64,000 nt of DNA from contig DATMBF010000030.1 of assembly GCA_035559595.1 (NCBI GenBank), forward strand, positions 62,001-126,000, written 5' to 3'. The notes below the pieces were generated by a model. That model was not told the DNA's origin. It did not search any database and was given only the letters and a program-made list of their open reading frames with translations. This document shows positions 36,097-46,074 of this stretch, piece after piece (within the stretch, counting starts at the first letter, position 1; each line of letters begins with the position of its first letter). The position numbers and the translations under genes were made by a program. The DNA is from DATMBF01 sp035559595. Its GTDB lineage: Bacteria > Bacteroidota > Ignavibacteria > UBA10030.

Positions 36097-37337
36097 AGAA
36101 AGCGCTTGCGGTGGCAAAGTGGGAGTTCATGGAGAAGGTGAAGTCCAAGGCTTTTCTCATCAGTCTTGTACTCATGCCGGTGATCATTGTTTTGTTTGCC
36201 GTTATCCCAGGCTTTCTTGCTGCAAAACCGGATGATCGACCCTTGGCAATCGGGATCATTGATAAATCAGGTTTGTTATTCGAGCGGTTAAAACAGACGA
36301 TTGAAGAGAAACACAGACTACCGGATGGCCAACCGAATTACATCCTCAAAGATCTGGGCGCTGATGGTGACGTCCCTCAACTGAAACTCATTGGGAATCA
36401 GATGATTGCAAACGGGGAGATCGAGGGGTATTTCTTTCTTCCCGCCGACATTATTGATAGTGGAAAGGTTGAATATCGGGCAAGGAATGTGGGTAACCTT
36501 CGTATCGAGCGGAGGTTTTCCAAGGCCATCGAGGATATCATTGTTGAGATCCGACTCTCCAATCAGGGCTACGATGCTTCGAGAGTCAGAAACCTGCTTG
36601 CTGAAATCGACATCAGATCGATGAAGATCTCAGACAAGGGGGAAGAGACTGAATCGGGATTCCGCGAAGTCTTCTTCAGCGCGTACATCTTCATCATGGC
36701 GTTAATGTTTCTTGTCCTTACGTCCGGTCAGTTACTGGTGCGAAGCGTTGTTGAGGAGAAGACAAATCGCGTCATCGAGGTCCTTCTCTCCTCCTGCTCT
36801 TCGATGGATCTTATGACGGGTAAAATCCTTGGTTTAAGCACGCTTGGCCTTGTGCAGATCGGCTTGTGGGGCGCCATTGGTCTTGCGGTCTCGATAAAGA
36901 CGGGTGGATTGTTTTTCCTCACGGAGAATCTGATTCTCTCTGCTGTCTACTTTATCCTTGGATATTTGATGTACTCAGCGATCTTCGTCGGTGTCGGATC
37001 GCCGATCACCACCGAACAGGAAGCGCAGCAGTTGACAAGTTACGTGAGTTTGTTCCTGGTGTTTCCGATTGCGTTGGCGATTCCTGCAATGCAGAATCCC
37101 GACTCGATGCTGATCAAGGTGTTGACGTTCATCCCGATCTTGACTCCGACGTTTATGCTCTTGAGAATACCTATTCAGACGCCGGCGACGTGGGAGATTG
37201 TGACGACGATCATTCTGTTGGTTCTGACGACTGTTGTTCTCATGTGGGCGGCAGGGAAGGTGTTTCGCATTGCAATCCTTGTCTACGGAAAACGGCCGAG
37301 TATCCCCGAACTCTTCAGGTGGATTCGTGCCGCATAA
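36093..37337 (+). CDS. ABC-2 type permease (NatB-like)
   Basis: 414 residues. An N-terminal membrane segment (AFLISLVLMPVIIVLFAVIPGFL) is followed by a 170-residue extracytoplasmic domain, then five or six membrane helices in the C-terminal half with VEEKTNRVIEVLLSSCSSMDLMTGKILG, the coupling helix typical of the NatB/YhaP group. It works with the ATPase encoded just before. nuoJ begins 33 bases later, so the exporter and the complex I membrane arm are probably co-transcribed. Confidence 0.9.
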   Translation: MKKALAVAKWEFMEKVKSKAFLISLVLMPVIIVLFAVIPGFLAAKPDDRPLAIGIIDKSGLLFERLKQTIEEKHRLPDGQPNYILKDLGADGDVPQLKLIGNQMIANGEIEGYFFLPADIIDSGKVEYRARNVGNLRIERRFSKAIEDIIVEIRLSNQGYDASRVRNLLAEIDIRSMKISDKGEETESGFREVFFSAYIFIMALMFLVLTSGQLLVRSVVEEKTNRVIEVLLSSCSSMDLMTGKILGLSTLGLVQIGLWGAIGLAVSIKTGGLFFLTENLILSAVYFILGYLMYSAIFVGVGSPITTEQEAQQLTSYVSLFLVFPIALAIPAMQNPDSMLIKVLTFIPILTPTFMLLRIPIQTPATWEIVTTIILLVLTTVVLMWAAGKVFRIAILVYGKRPSIPELFRWIRAA

Positions 37338-37370
37338 CCATCACAGTTGCCACCCGGGGAGCAGCAGTCC

Positions 37371-37883
37371 GTGACCATCGAGACGTTTGTCTTCTACATT
37401 CTGGCTTTCCTCGCGGTCGGCTCTGCATTCATGGTCATCCTGCACCGCAATCCGGTTACCTCTGCGTTGTACCTTGTGTTTCATTTCTTCGTGCTGGGAG
37501 GGCTCTATCTTACTCTCCACGCTCAGTTCATTGCCGTGATTCAGATTCTTGTCTACGCCGGAGCGATCATGGTGCTGTTTCTCTTTGTGATCATGCTGCT
37601 GAACTTACGGGACGAGCGCTCTTTGCGTGAAGCAATAACCTGGAAAAAAACTCTAGCTGCTGCCTTGAGCGCGGGTTTGCTCGTAGAACTGATCTACATC
37701 GTCGGCTTTTCGGCTGGAGAGCCAAAACTGATTAGTCCCGCAAAGGCAATCGAAGTCGGTACGACGGAATACATCGGAAAACAACTTTTCACGAGGTTCC
37801 TCTTCCCGTTTGAGGTAACGTCGGTACTTTTGCTTGCGGCAATCGTCGGGGCCGTGCTGCTGGCAAAGCGAAAGTTGGATTGA
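37371..37883 (+). CDS. nuoJ: NADH-quinone oxidoreductase subunit J
   Basis: 170 residues from GTG 37371, behind GGGGAG; a TTG at 37347 is a worse start. Five membrane segments and the family motif QFIAVIQILVYAGAIMVLFLFVIMLLNL, which carries conserved charged residues of helix 3. It is a core subunit of the complex I membrane arm. nuoK follows after 3 bases. The nuoJ-nuoK-nuoL-nuoM order is standard. Confidence 0.96.
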   Translation: MTIETFVFYILAFLAVGSAFMVILHRNPVTSALYLVFHFFVLGGLYLTLHAQFIAVIQILVYAGAIMVLFLFVIMLLNLRDERSLREAITWKKTLAAALSAGLLVELIYIVGFSAGEPKLISPAKAIEVGTTEYIGKQLFTRFLFPFEVTSVLLLAAIVGAVLLAKRKLD

Positions 37884-37886
37884 TCA

Positions 37887-38186
37887 ATGGATCTCAACGC
37901 CTATCTTATTCTGAGCGCTGTAACATTCGTCATCGGCGTAACCGGCGTTCTCACACGCCGCAACGCCATTATCGTTTTCATGTCGATTGAGCTGATGCTG
38001 AACTCTGTCAATCTTACACTCGTTGCCTTCTCGGCTTACCTTGGCGATGCGACAGGACAGATGCTGGTGTTCTTCGTTATGACGCTCGCCGCCGCCGAAG
38101 CCGCTGTGGGGTTGGCCATCATCATCGCCCTCTTCCGCAACAAGCAGACGGTGAATTTGGACGAAGTGAATATTCTCAAATGGTGA
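37887..38186 (+). CDS. nuoK: NADH-quinone oxidoreductase subunit K
   Basis: 99 residues, three membrane segments. The two glutamates of the proton path lie in [13 protein letters not shown] and [20 protein letters not shown], both intact. Standard size and place between nuoJ and nuoL. Confidence 0.97.
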   Translation: MDLNAYLILSAVTFVIGVTGVLTRRNAIIVFMSIELMLNSVNLTLVAFSAYLGDATGQMLVFFVMTLAAAEAAVGLAIIIALFRNKQTVNLDEVNILKW

Positions 38187-38240
38187 CAATCGAGAACCCA
38201 ACCAAAAACCAATAACGGATAACCTCAACCGGCCTCACCA

Positions 38241-40220
38241 ATGTCCCCTTTTCCCTTCACTCCCCTCATCGTCTTGTTTCCCCTTTTGGGCTTTGGTGTT
38301 CTCGGCCTCATGGGTTGGAGATTCAAGGCCAACGAGAAGCTCATCGGGATTATTGGATCTGGCTCGGTCGGTCTTTCGTTTGTTTTCTCCACGGTAATCT
38401 TCATTCATATGCTCGGTCTTGACGTGGCTGAGCGAAAAGCCGTTGTCGAGTTATTTCCATGGATCTCGACGTTCTCTGGAACGGCAGCGACACTCTCTGT
38501 TTCTGTTGCTTACCAGATCGATCAGCTCTCCATTCTCATGGCGTTGATTGTTACGGGCGTTGGATTCTTGATTCATGTCTACTCCATCGGTTACATGCAC
38601 GGTGATCCGGGCTTCTGGAGATTCTTCGCGTACCTCAATCTCTTCATCTTTGCGATGTTAAATCTCGTCCTGGCAGACAATTTCTTGCTGATGTTTCTCG
38701 GTTGGGAAGGGGTCGGCCTCTGTTCATATCTTCTCATCGGATTTTGGTACGATCGCAAGTTTGATGTCGGCGGATATCCGCCAGGGAAGGCGACGACAAG
38801 CGATGCAGCAAAGAAGGCGTTTATCGTGAACAGAGTAGGGGATGTCGGGTTCCTCCTTGGGATGTTCCTCATCTTCACGACATTCGGAAGCCTCAACTTT
38901 GAGACCGTCTTTTCGCGAGCAGCGGTACTGACGATTGATTCGGCGACTATGACCTGGTTGACGCTTCTGCTTTTCTTGGGCGCCACGGGAAAGTCTGCTC
39001 AGATTCCGCTCCACATTTGGTTGCCGGACGCGATGGCAGGTCCAACGCCGGTTAGTGCGCTCATCCATGCTGCAACAATGGTTACAGCCGGCGTGTACAT
39101 GGTCGCTCGTTGTTCCGTACTTTTTGCAATGGCTCCGGCGGCGTTAGCTGTTGTCGCTGCGGTCGGGGCGTTTACGGCGCTCATGGCTGCATCGATCGGA
39201 CTCGTGCAGAATGACATCAAAAAAGTGCTGGCGTATTCAACCGTCAGTCAGCTCGGTTATATGTTTCTTGCGATGGGAGTGGCCGCGTTTGCAGCCGGGA
39301 TGTTTCACGTGCTGACGCACGCGTTCTTCAAAGCGCTGCTCTTTCTGGGATCAGGTGCAGTCATTCACGCCATGCACGATGAGCAGGATATTCAGAAGAT
39401 GGGGGGATTGAAAGAGCATCTCCCGACAACGTACAAGACGTTTCTGATTGGTGCGATTGCAATCGCGGGAATCCCACCGTTCGCCGGATTTTTCAGCAAA
39501 GATGAAATCCTCTGGAAGACATTCAGCGGGGACTATGGGTCGGTCGGTCTCTGGTTTGTCGGCCTGTTCGGCGCAGGACTGACGGCGTTCTACATGTTCC
39601 GGCTTGTTTATCTCACGTTCGACGGTGAGCCCCGGTATGGTCACGACAAACATCCGCATGAAGCGCCGAAGACGATGACGGTTCCGCTCATTATCCTCGC
39701 GTTCCTCTCCGTGGTAGGTGGATTTGTTGGAATTCCAGAGAGTCTCTCTGGCGGCAATGCCATCGAACATTGGCTGGAGCCGGTTTTCGCGCCTGCAATC
39801 CTGAAGCTGCGCATTACGCCTCATGCGGTGGTTGCTCTTGAGTATGTGCTGATGGCTCTTTCGGTCGGTGTTGCTCTGGCTGGTATCTGGACGGCACGGA
39901 AGATCTACGTGTATCGTGAGGAGGTCTGGCGATCGATGACGGATCGACTCACAGGATTGTATCGCCTGCTTTGGAACAAGTATTATGTTGATGAGGCCTA
40001 CGATGCGGTGGTTGTTCGGCCTACGGTGAAGGTTTCAGAATCGTTTTTGTGGAAAGTCTTTGATGTCTCCGGTATCGACGGAGTCGTCAATGGAACCGCC
40101 ACACTCGTTGCTCGTGTGGCCGACGGTCTGCGAAAAATCCAGACCGGTGTTGCACAGATGTATGCGGTTGTCTTTGTTGCCGGTATTGTGATGATTCTCC
40201 TTTGGATTGTTTTCCGGTAG
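38241..40220 (+). CDS. nuoL: NADH-quinone oxidoreductase subunit L
   Basis: 659 residues, about sixteen membrane segments. NuoL is the most distal antiporter-like subunit and carries the long lateral helix at its C-terminal end. The proton-path residues are visible in LGWEGVGLCSYLLIGFW (essential Glu), GATGKSAQIPLHIWLPDAMAGPTPVSALIHAATMV (Lys and Asp) and VLTHAFFKALLFLGSGAVIH. The final 100 residues form the connecting helix and tail. No Na+-specific feature can be told. Confidence 0.97.
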   Translation: MSPFPFTPLIVLFPLLGFGVLGLMGWRFKANEKLIGIIGSGSVGLSFVFSTVIFIHMLGLDVAERKAVVELFPWISTFSGTAATLSVSVAYQIDQLSILMALIVTGVGFLIHVYSIGYMHGDPGFWRFFAYLNLFIFAMLNLVLADNFLLMFLGWEGVGLCSYLLIGFWYDRKFDVGGYPPGKATTSDAAKKAFIVNRVGDVGFLLGMFLIFTTFGSLNFETVFSRAAVLTIDSATMTWLTLLLFLGATGKSAQIPLHIWLPDAMAGPTPVSALIHAATMVTAGVYMVARCSVLFAMAPAALAVVAAVGAFTALMAASIGLVQNDIKKVLAYSTVSQLGYMFLAMGVAAFAAGMFHVLTHAFFKALLFLGSGAVIHAMHDEQDIQKMGGLKEHLPTTYKTFLIGAIAIAGIPPFAGFFSKDEILWKTFSGDYGSVGLWFVGLFGAGLTAFYMFRLVYLTFDGEPRYGHDKHPHEAPKTMTVPLIILAFLSVVGGFVGIPESLSGGNAIEHWLEPVFAPAILKLRITPHAVVALEYVLMALSVGVALAGIWTARKIYVYREEVWRSMTDRLTGLYRLLWNKYYVDEAYDAVVVRPTVKVSESFLWKVFDVSGIDGVVNGTATLVARVADGLRKIQTGVAQMYAVVFVAGIVMILLWIVFR

Positions 40221-40223
40221 GCC

Positions 40224-41786
40224 ATGGTAGCTGATCATATTCTCTCAATTACAATCTTTTTTCCGTTTGTCGGCGTCCTCATTCTTTTGTTCACAGACAA
40301 AGAGAGAGGCCAGCTTATCAAGCTTGTCGGCTTCCTGACGACGCTTGCGACATTCGTCATCTCGCTGTATCTCTATTTTGAGTTCGAGCCGACCATGCCG
40401 GGATTTCAGTTCCTTTATCAGGCTGAGTGGATTCAGGGATTGAATATTCGCTACTCGCTCGGTATCGATGGTATGGCGTTGCTCTTGATTTTGCTCACGA
40501 CGTTCTTGACACCGGTGGCTTTGCTTGGGACATGGAATTCCATCAAAGAACGGCTCAAAGAATACACTATCATGATTTTGCTGCTTGAAGTCGGGATGGT
40601 TGGAGTCTTCGCCGCGCTTGATCTTTTTCTCTTTTACATTTTCTGGGAAGCGATGCTCATTCCGATGTACTTCATTATCGGAATCTGGGGTGGACCGGAG
40701 CGCGTCTATGCGGCGATCAAATTCTTCCTCTTTACACTCCTTGGAAGCTTGTTGATGCTTGTTGCCATCATTGCCCTTGGTTACGTTGTTTCGACGATGC
40801 CGGGAGGAGTCTTCACGACGAGTTTTCTGGACTTGCAAGCGATGGCGCCGAAACTGCCGGCCGCGGTTCAGGGGTGGATGTTCGCAGCGTTTGCCCTCAG
40901 CTTTGCCATCAAAGTCCCTGTATTCCCCTTCCACACATGGCTACCGGATGCCCACGTACAGGCGCCGACGGCAGGGAGCGTCATTCTTGCCGGCGTGCTT
41001 CTGAAGATGGGAACATACGGCTTCATTCGTTTCTGTCTTCCTCTCTTCCCGCAGGCTTCGATAAATTTCATGCCGTATCTGAGTATTCTGGCTGTCATCG
41101 GCATTGTCTACGGTGCTCTCGTTTCCATGGTGCAAACGGATATCAAGAAGCTGGTCGCGTACTCCTCCGTCTCTCATCTTGGATTTGTCGTGCTCGGAAT
41201 TTTCTCATTCACCGAAGAGGGGATGCAGGGGGCGATTATACAGATGATCAATCATGGACTCTCCACGGGAGCGCTCTTTCTCTTGGTGGGAATGATCTAC
41301 GATCGCGCACACACACGGCAGATTACGGATTTCGGCGGTGTCGCGAAGGTGATGCCGGTGTATGCAACACTTTTCCTTATTGTTTCGCTTTCCTCGCTCG
41401 GTTTGCCCGGTCTGAACGGTTTTGTGGGGGAATTCCTGATCCTCATTGGTGCATTTAAGTCACAGTTCCTTGCTTCTCCGGTTTATTCTGCGTTTGCTGC
41501 AACGGGCGTCATTTTTGCCGCCGTCTATTTGCTCTGGATGTATCAGAGAGTGATGCTTGGTCCGATGCGGGAGGGGGGATTGTACCATGGCGTACGGCTC
41601 ACGGACAGCAATCTCCGTGAGAATCTCTCGCTTGCAGCTGTCGTTGTGTTCATTGTTTGGATTGGAGTGTATCCCGCGACATTCTTAGGAAAATCGGCTC
41701 TTGTTTCAAAGCACCTCGTTCAAAAAATGGAAGATATCCGTCGAGGAGCGAACGTTCGCGGAATAATTGGTTCGACAATTCAATAA
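40224..41786 (+). CDS. nuoM: NADH-quinone oxidoreductase subunit M
   Basis: 520 residues, fourteen membrane segments. Antiporter-like subunit with YIFWEAMLIPMYFIIGIWG (conserved Glu), FALSFAIKVPVFPFHTWLPDAHVQAPT (Lys, His) and the discontinuous helix near INHGLSTGALFLLVGMIYDR. It starts 3 bases after nuoL. Downstream, two antiporter genes replace the usual direct junction to nuoN. Confidence 0.97.
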   Translation: MVADHILSITIFFPFVGVLILLFTDKERGQLIKLVGFLTTLATFVISLYLYFEFEPTMPGFQFLYQAEWIQGLNIRYSLGIDGMALLLILLTTFLTPVALLGTWNSIKERLKEYTIMILLLEVGMVGVFAALDLFLFYIFWEAMLIPMYFIIGIWGGPERVYAAIKFFLFTLLGSLLMLVAIIALGYVVSTMPGGVFTTSFLDLQAMAPKLPAAVQGWMFAAFALSFAIKVPVFPFHTWLPDAHVQAPTAGSVILAGVLLKMGTYGFIRFCLPLFPQASINFMPYLSILAVIGIVYGALVSMVQTDIKKLVAYSSVSHLGFVVLGIFSFTEEGMQGAIIQMINHGLSTGALFLLVGMIYDRAHTRQITDFGGVAKVMPVYATLFLIVSLSSLGLPGLNGFVGEFLILIGAFKSQFLASPVYSAFAATGVIFAAVYLLWMYQRVMLGPMREGGLYHGVRLTDSNLRENLSLAAVVVFIVWIGVYPATFLGKSALVSKHLVQKMEDIRRGANVRGIIGSTIQ

Positions 41787-41798
41787 CAAGGGAAAACC

Positions 41799-43232
41799 AT
41801 GAAGCCTGACATACGACGGCCACTAACAATTCTTGTGATCCTTGGTCTGGGTCTTTATGCGTTGTTCAATATTCTCGAGCACGAGATTGAAAACGTTGTG
41901 ATTAAGCCGGTCGAAGGGTGGCTTGTTCTTCCCTTTGTCTTGTTGCTTGGCTCGATCGCTGTTGCTCCGTTCATCAATCGGCACTGGTGGGAGCATAATT
42001 ATCCGAAGGTTTCGTACGCCCTCGGAGCGGTGATGGTGCTGTACTACATCTTTGTCCTCGACAATGTTCCTCGGCTGCTACTCACGTTCCATGAGTACGT
42101 CAGCTTCATTTCGCTGATCGGTTCTCTGTTTGTTGTCGCGGGAGGAATTCATCTTCGTATTCGAGGAAAGGCGGCGCCGTATGAGAATGTTCTCTTGCTC
42201 GCATTCGGAGCGGTGATTTCCAATTTCCTTGGAACAACAGGCGCGTCAATGCTGCTCATTCGTCCGTACCTGCGGATCAACCGCATGCGCATTAAGCCGT
42301 ATCATATTGTTTTCTTCATCTTTGTCGTGAGCAACATTGGCGGTGCGCTTACCCCTATCGGAGATCCGCCGCTCTTTTTGGGATACCTCAAGGGAGTACC
42401 GTTCTTTTGGGTTATTACGCGTGTCTGGCATATTTGGGCAATGACATTGGGGATCCTTTTGACCGTGTTCTTTGTGATCGATTGGTATAATTTTCGAAAG
42501 TACTCCGCAGAGCAACGGAAAACGTACTTGGAACCCGATCAGCCTGAGTTCTCCGGTCTGCACAACATCTTTTTCCTCGCCGTTATTCTCGGGTCAGTGT
42601 TCATTTCCCATCCCATCATGCTTCGGGAACTGATTATGTGGGGTGCGGCATTTGCTTCGTATTACACCACAAAGGCAAGCATTCATGAGAAGAATGAGTT
42701 CAATTTCATCCCCATTCGCGAAGTGGCAATCCTCTTTGCGGGAATTTTTGCCACGATGATCCCTGCGCTAGATTGGCTGGAGCTGAATTCGAGTACGCTC
42801 GGAATTGTCACCCCCGCGCAATATTACTGGGGCACGGGGGCGCTTTCCAGCTTTCTGGATAATGCGCCGACGTATTTGAATTTCCTCAGCGCGGCCTTCG
42901 GACTGCATGGGGCGAGTGTGGATAACCTTGGACATATGCAAGCCATCCTGGGCATTAGTTCTGTGGAATCACTAGGACTCGTGAATCCGCTGCAACCAGG
43001 TGCCTTTGCGATAACGGGCGAAACCTGGAGATACGTGCAGGCGATTTCCGTGGCGGCGGTTTTCTTTGGGGCTTGTACATACATTGGTAACGGACCGAAT
43101 TTCATGGTGAAATCGATTGCTGAGCAGGCGAACATTGAGATGCCGAGTTTCTTTGGATATGTGGTGAAGTATACGATCCCGGTTTTGCTTCCAATTTTCG
43201 CTGTTGTGTGGTACGTTTATTTCAGGCAATAG
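41799..43232 (+). CDS. sodium:proton antiporter, NhaD/ion-transporter superfamily
   Basis: 477 residues with about twelve membrane segments. The two-fold internal repeat carries the ion-transporter motifs ISNFLGTTGASMLLIRPYLRIN with SNIGGALTPIGDPPLFLGYLKG in the first half, and GALSSFLDNAPTYLNFLSAAFG with TYIGNGPNFMVKSIAEQ in the second. This is the NhaD/CitMHS pattern; the TPIGDPP and DNAPTY signatures point to Na+/H+ antiport rather than citrate uptake. It sits 12 bases after nuoM and is embedded in the complex I operon, implying that sodium handling is tied to respiration. Confidence 0.88.
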   Translation: MKPDIRRPLTILVILGLGLYALFNILEHEIENVVIKPVEGWLVLPFVLLLGSIAVAPFINRHWWEHNYPKVSYALGAVMVLYYIFVLDNVPRLLLTFHEYVSFISLIGSLFVVAGGIHLRIRGKAAPYENVLLLAFGAVISNFLGTTGASMLLIRPYLRINRMRIKPYHIVFFIFVVSNIGGALTPIGDPPLFLGYLKGVPFFWVITRVWHIWAMTLGILLTVFFVIDWYNFRKYSAEQRKTYLEPDQPEFSGLHNIFFLAVILGSVFISHPIMLRELIMWGAAFASYYTTKASIHEKNEFNFIPIREVAILFAGIFATMIPALDWLELNSSTLGIVTPAQYYWGTGALSSFLDNAPTYLNFLSAAFGLHGASVDNLGHMQAILGISSVESLGLVNPLQPGAFAITGETWRYVQAISVAAVFFGACTYIGNGPNFMVKSIAEQANIEMPSFFGYVVKYTIPVLLPIFAVVWYVYFRQ

Positions 43233-43253
43233 AGTTCAGGAGGAGATTGTCTT

Positions 43254-44630
43254 TTGAAAATCGCTCTCTTGTTGGGAATTCTAGCGACGACAAGCTTCGT
43301 GGGGCAGGTTTCAGAGCCTGCGCACGACCCCGCGGCAGGACATCATGACCCGGTGGCTCCTGTGCTGGTTGCGTTGACTGTGATTCTTGCCGCAGCCAAG
43401 ATTGGCAGTGAAGTGTTTGAGAGAATGAAGCAACCGGCGGTCCTGGGTGAATTGCTTGTTGGCGTTCTCCTGGGAAATCTCATTCTCATAAACCCGGGCT
43501 GGGATTTTTTCGAGCCGCTTCGTGTCGACAACATCACAGAGCATTGGGCCGTTGTCATTGATAGCTTTGCGAGGATCGGCGTTATCCTGCTGCTGTTTGA
43601 AGTCGGATTAGAATCAACAGTGGCAGATATGCGGCGCGTTGGAGTTTCTTCTCTTCTTGTGGCGGCAGTGGGTGTGATAGCCCCATTTGCGTTGGGTTAC
43701 ATCTCCAGCTCGCTGTTTATTAGTAAAGTGCCGCAGGTCATTTTGGACATGAACCCCGAGTTTGACATCATGAATATTCATATGTTCATCGGCGCTACGC
43801 TTTGTGCAACGAGTGTCGGAATCACTGCTCGGGTGTTTAAGGATCTTGGCAAGATTCAGATTCGGGAGGCGAAGATCATCCTTGGCGCAGCCGTCATCGA
43901 TGATGTCCTCGGCCTAATTATCCTGGCTGTTGTGGCAGGCATCATCATTGCTGCTGAGACCGGTGTTCCGATGGAACCGATAGCGGTTCTCCAAATCACC
44001 GCTCTTGCGCTGGGTTTCCTTGTTGCTTCGATCGTGATCGGATTGGTGTTTGTGCCCCGGATTCTCAGCAAGCTCGCCGTTTTGCGAACACATGGAGTTA
44101 TGCTGGTATCCGCCCTTCTCTTTTGCTTTCTGCTCTCGTACCTTGCGAACCTCGCCGGTCTGGCTGCGATTGTGGGTGCCTTCGCGGCCGGATTAATTCT
44201 GGAGGAAGTACACTTTACAGAGTTTCGAGAGAAGAAGTCGCTTCACGAGTTGCTGACGCCGGTAACAACATTTCTTGTTCCCATATTCTTTGTCGTTATG
44301 GGAATCCAGGTACGTCTTGAAACATTTCTCAATGCCAGCGTCATCGGCCTTGCAGGAGGCTTAACAGTTGCCGCATTTATCGGCAAACAGGTCTGCGGAC
44401 TTGCCGTTCTCGAAAGAGGAATGGATCGGCTCTCGATAGGTCTCGGTATGGTGCCCCGCGGCGAAGTGGGACTGATTTTTGCCAGCATTGGTAAGGGGCT
44501 CGGTGTCGTGGATGACGCAATCTTTTCAGGCATTGTCATCATGGTTATTGTGACGACGCTTGTGACGCCTCCCCTGCTGAAGTTCTCGCTTGCCCGCTAC
44601 GAGCGCAGGAAGAACGCTGTGACCACATGA
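43254..44630 (+). CDS. cation:proton antiporter, CPA2 family
   Basis: 458 residues. After a signal-like helix and a His/Asp-rich segment (EPAHDPAAGHHDPVAP) come about twelve membrane segments with the CPA2 motifs LLFEVGLEST, FIGATLCATSVGITARVFKDLG and AAVIDDVLGLIILAVV, the Asp-Asp ion-binding pair of electrogenic Na+/H+ exchangers, and MVPRGEVGLIFASIG near the end. No TrkA-N domain follows, so it resembles NapA rather than KefB. The start is TTG 43254 behind an AGGAGGAG site. Second antiporter inserted between nuoM and nuoN. Confidence 0.92.
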   Translation: MKIALLLGILATTSFVGQVSEPAHDPAAGHHDPVAPVLVALTVILAAAKIGSEVFERMKQPAVLGELLVGVLLGNLILINPGWDFFEPLRVDNITEHWAVVIDSFARIGVILLLFEVGLESTVADMRRVGVSSLLVAAVGVIAPFALGYISSSLFISKVPQVILDMNPEFDIMNIHMFIGATLCATSVGITARVFKDLGKIQIREAKIILGAAVIDDVLGLIILAVVAGIIIAAETGVPMEPIAVLQITALALGFLVASIVIGLVFVPRILSKLAVLRTHGVMLVSALLFCFLLSYLANLAGLAAIVGAFAAGLILEEVHFTEFREKKSLHELLTPVTTFLVPIFFVVMGIQVRLETFLNASVIGLAGGLTVAAFIGKQVCGLAVLERGMDRLSIGLGMVPRGEVGLIFASIGKGLGVVDDAIFSGIVIMVIVTTLVTPPLLKFSLARYERRKNAVTT

Positions 44631-44653
44631 AGGAATGAATTCGGATTGATCAC

Positions 44654-46069
44654 TTGAGCACTCAGGACCTCTGGATAAACTCTCCGTTTCTCTCGCTTGT
44701 CATTACAGGCGTAATTGCCCTTTTGGTTGAAGGCGCCCGCAAGAATGCTTCGCTTTCGGGTGCCATTACGCAGCTTGGACTCATTGTGGCAATTGCTCTC
44801 GCGATTTTCACGTTTTGGGAAACTGCTCCATCGTTCTCCAACATGGTTCAGACGGGGGGATACGCCAATTACTTCACGCTGCTGTTTCTCGTCTCCGCGT
44901 TGCTGACGGTCATTCTTTCAAAGCCCTATCTCGAACGAACGCGGTGGCATCGAGGCGAGTTTTATCTTTTGATCATTTTTGCAACATCGGGTATGATTCT
45001 GATGGCCTCCGCGCTTGATCTGATTGTCCTTTTCCTTGGCCTCGAGCTCATGTCTGTTTCGCTCTACGTTCTTGCCGGTTTCGCCCGAACGAAGTTGATC
45101 TCGAATGAGTCGGGTTTGAAGTACTTTCTCCTTGGTGCCTTTGCCACGGGATTCCTTCTGTACGGCATTGCACTGATCTACGGAACGGCGGGCACCACCA
45201 ACCTTCCGGCAATAGCTGAACAATTCACACGCCTCGCCGATAACACCCTCTTTCTCATCGGTGTAGGCATGCTCATCGTATCGTTTTCGTTCAAGGTGGC
45301 AGCTGTGCCTTTCCACATGTGGGCCCCCGATGTGTATCAAGGCGCTCCGACCACAGTAACCGCGTTCATGTCCACCGGCGCAAAAGCAGCCGCCTTTGCA
45401 GCGTTTGTTTCGGTGTTTCTCCGAACGTTCGAATTCTCCGGTGCGCGTGTGAACGAGGCCTTAGCATACAGTGCTGCAGCTTCGATGATTCTCGGCAACG
45501 TTATTGCCATCGCGCAAACCAACCTGAAACGTCTCCTTGCCTATTCCAGCATCGCGCACGCGGGATACATGCTTGTCGGCCTCGCCGCTGCAAACAACGA
45601 AGGGCAAACGGGAATCCTCTTCTACCTTTCGGCTTACACAGCGATGAATCTCGGAGCCTTCGGCATCATCTCGTTGATGGAGCAGGAAGGAGATAAGAAT
45701 CTGACCTTTGATGATTATGCCGGTCTGAGTTCCCGGCGACCGTTTGTCGCTGCCCTTATGGCGGTGTTCATGTTCTCGCTCGCTGGCATTCCGCCGTTTG
45801 CCGGATTCTTCGGCAAGTACTATGTCTTTCTCGCCGCCGTCAAAGCGGACATGACGTGGTTGGCGGTTATTGGGGTGTTGACGAGCGTTGTTTCTGTTTA
45901 CTATTATCTCCGACTCGTCGTCACGATGTACTTCCGTGATGGTGAGGCGGATCTTCCCGCTCAGCCGACGAAATTAGCACTCGCAGTTCTCTGTCTTGCC
46001 GCTCTCGTCGTACTCCAGCTTGGACTTTTTCCCTCTACCATTCTCGATATCACACAGCGGTTTTTCTGA
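44654..46069 (+). CDS. nuoN: NADH-quinone oxidoreductase subunit N
   Basis: 471 residues, about fourteen membrane segments; start TTG 44654. Antiporter-like subunit next to NuoK, with LGLELMSVSLYVLAGFAR (Glu), FSFKVAAVPFHMWAPDVYQGAPT (Lys and Asp) and IAHAGYMLVGLAA. It closes the complex I membrane-arm operon, separated from nuoM by the two antiporter genes. nnr begins 5 bases later and may be co-transcribed. Confidence 0.96.
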   Translation: MSTQDLWINSPFLSLVITGVIALLVEGARKNASLSGAITQLGLIVAIALAIFTFWETAPSFSNMVQTGGYANYFTLLFLVSALLTVILSKPYLERTRWHRGEFYLLIIFATSGMILMASALDLIVLFLGLELMSVSLYVLAGFARTKLISNESGLKYFLLGAFATGFLLYGIALIYGTAGTTNLPAIAEQFTRLADNTLFLIGVGMLIVSFSFKVAAVPFHMWAPDVYQGAPTTVTAFMSTGAKAAAFAAFVSVFLRTFEFSGARVNEALAYSAAASMILGNVIAIAQTNLKRLLAYSSIAHAGYMLVGLAAANNEGQTGILFYLSAYTAMNLGAFGIISLMEQEGDKNLTFDDYAGLSSRRPFVAALMAVFMFSLAGIPPFAGFFGKYYVFLAAVKADMTWLAVIGVLTSVVSVYYYLRLVVTMYFRDGEADLPAQPTKLALAVLCLAALVVLQLGLFPSTILDITQRFF

Positions 46070-46074
46070 CCTTC

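Noticed and set aside
41799..43232. Citrate transporter reading of the NhaD-like gene
   Set aside because: The DNAPTY and TPIGDPP motifs and the location in the complex I operon favour a Na+/H+ antiporter; no citrate metabolism gene is nearby.
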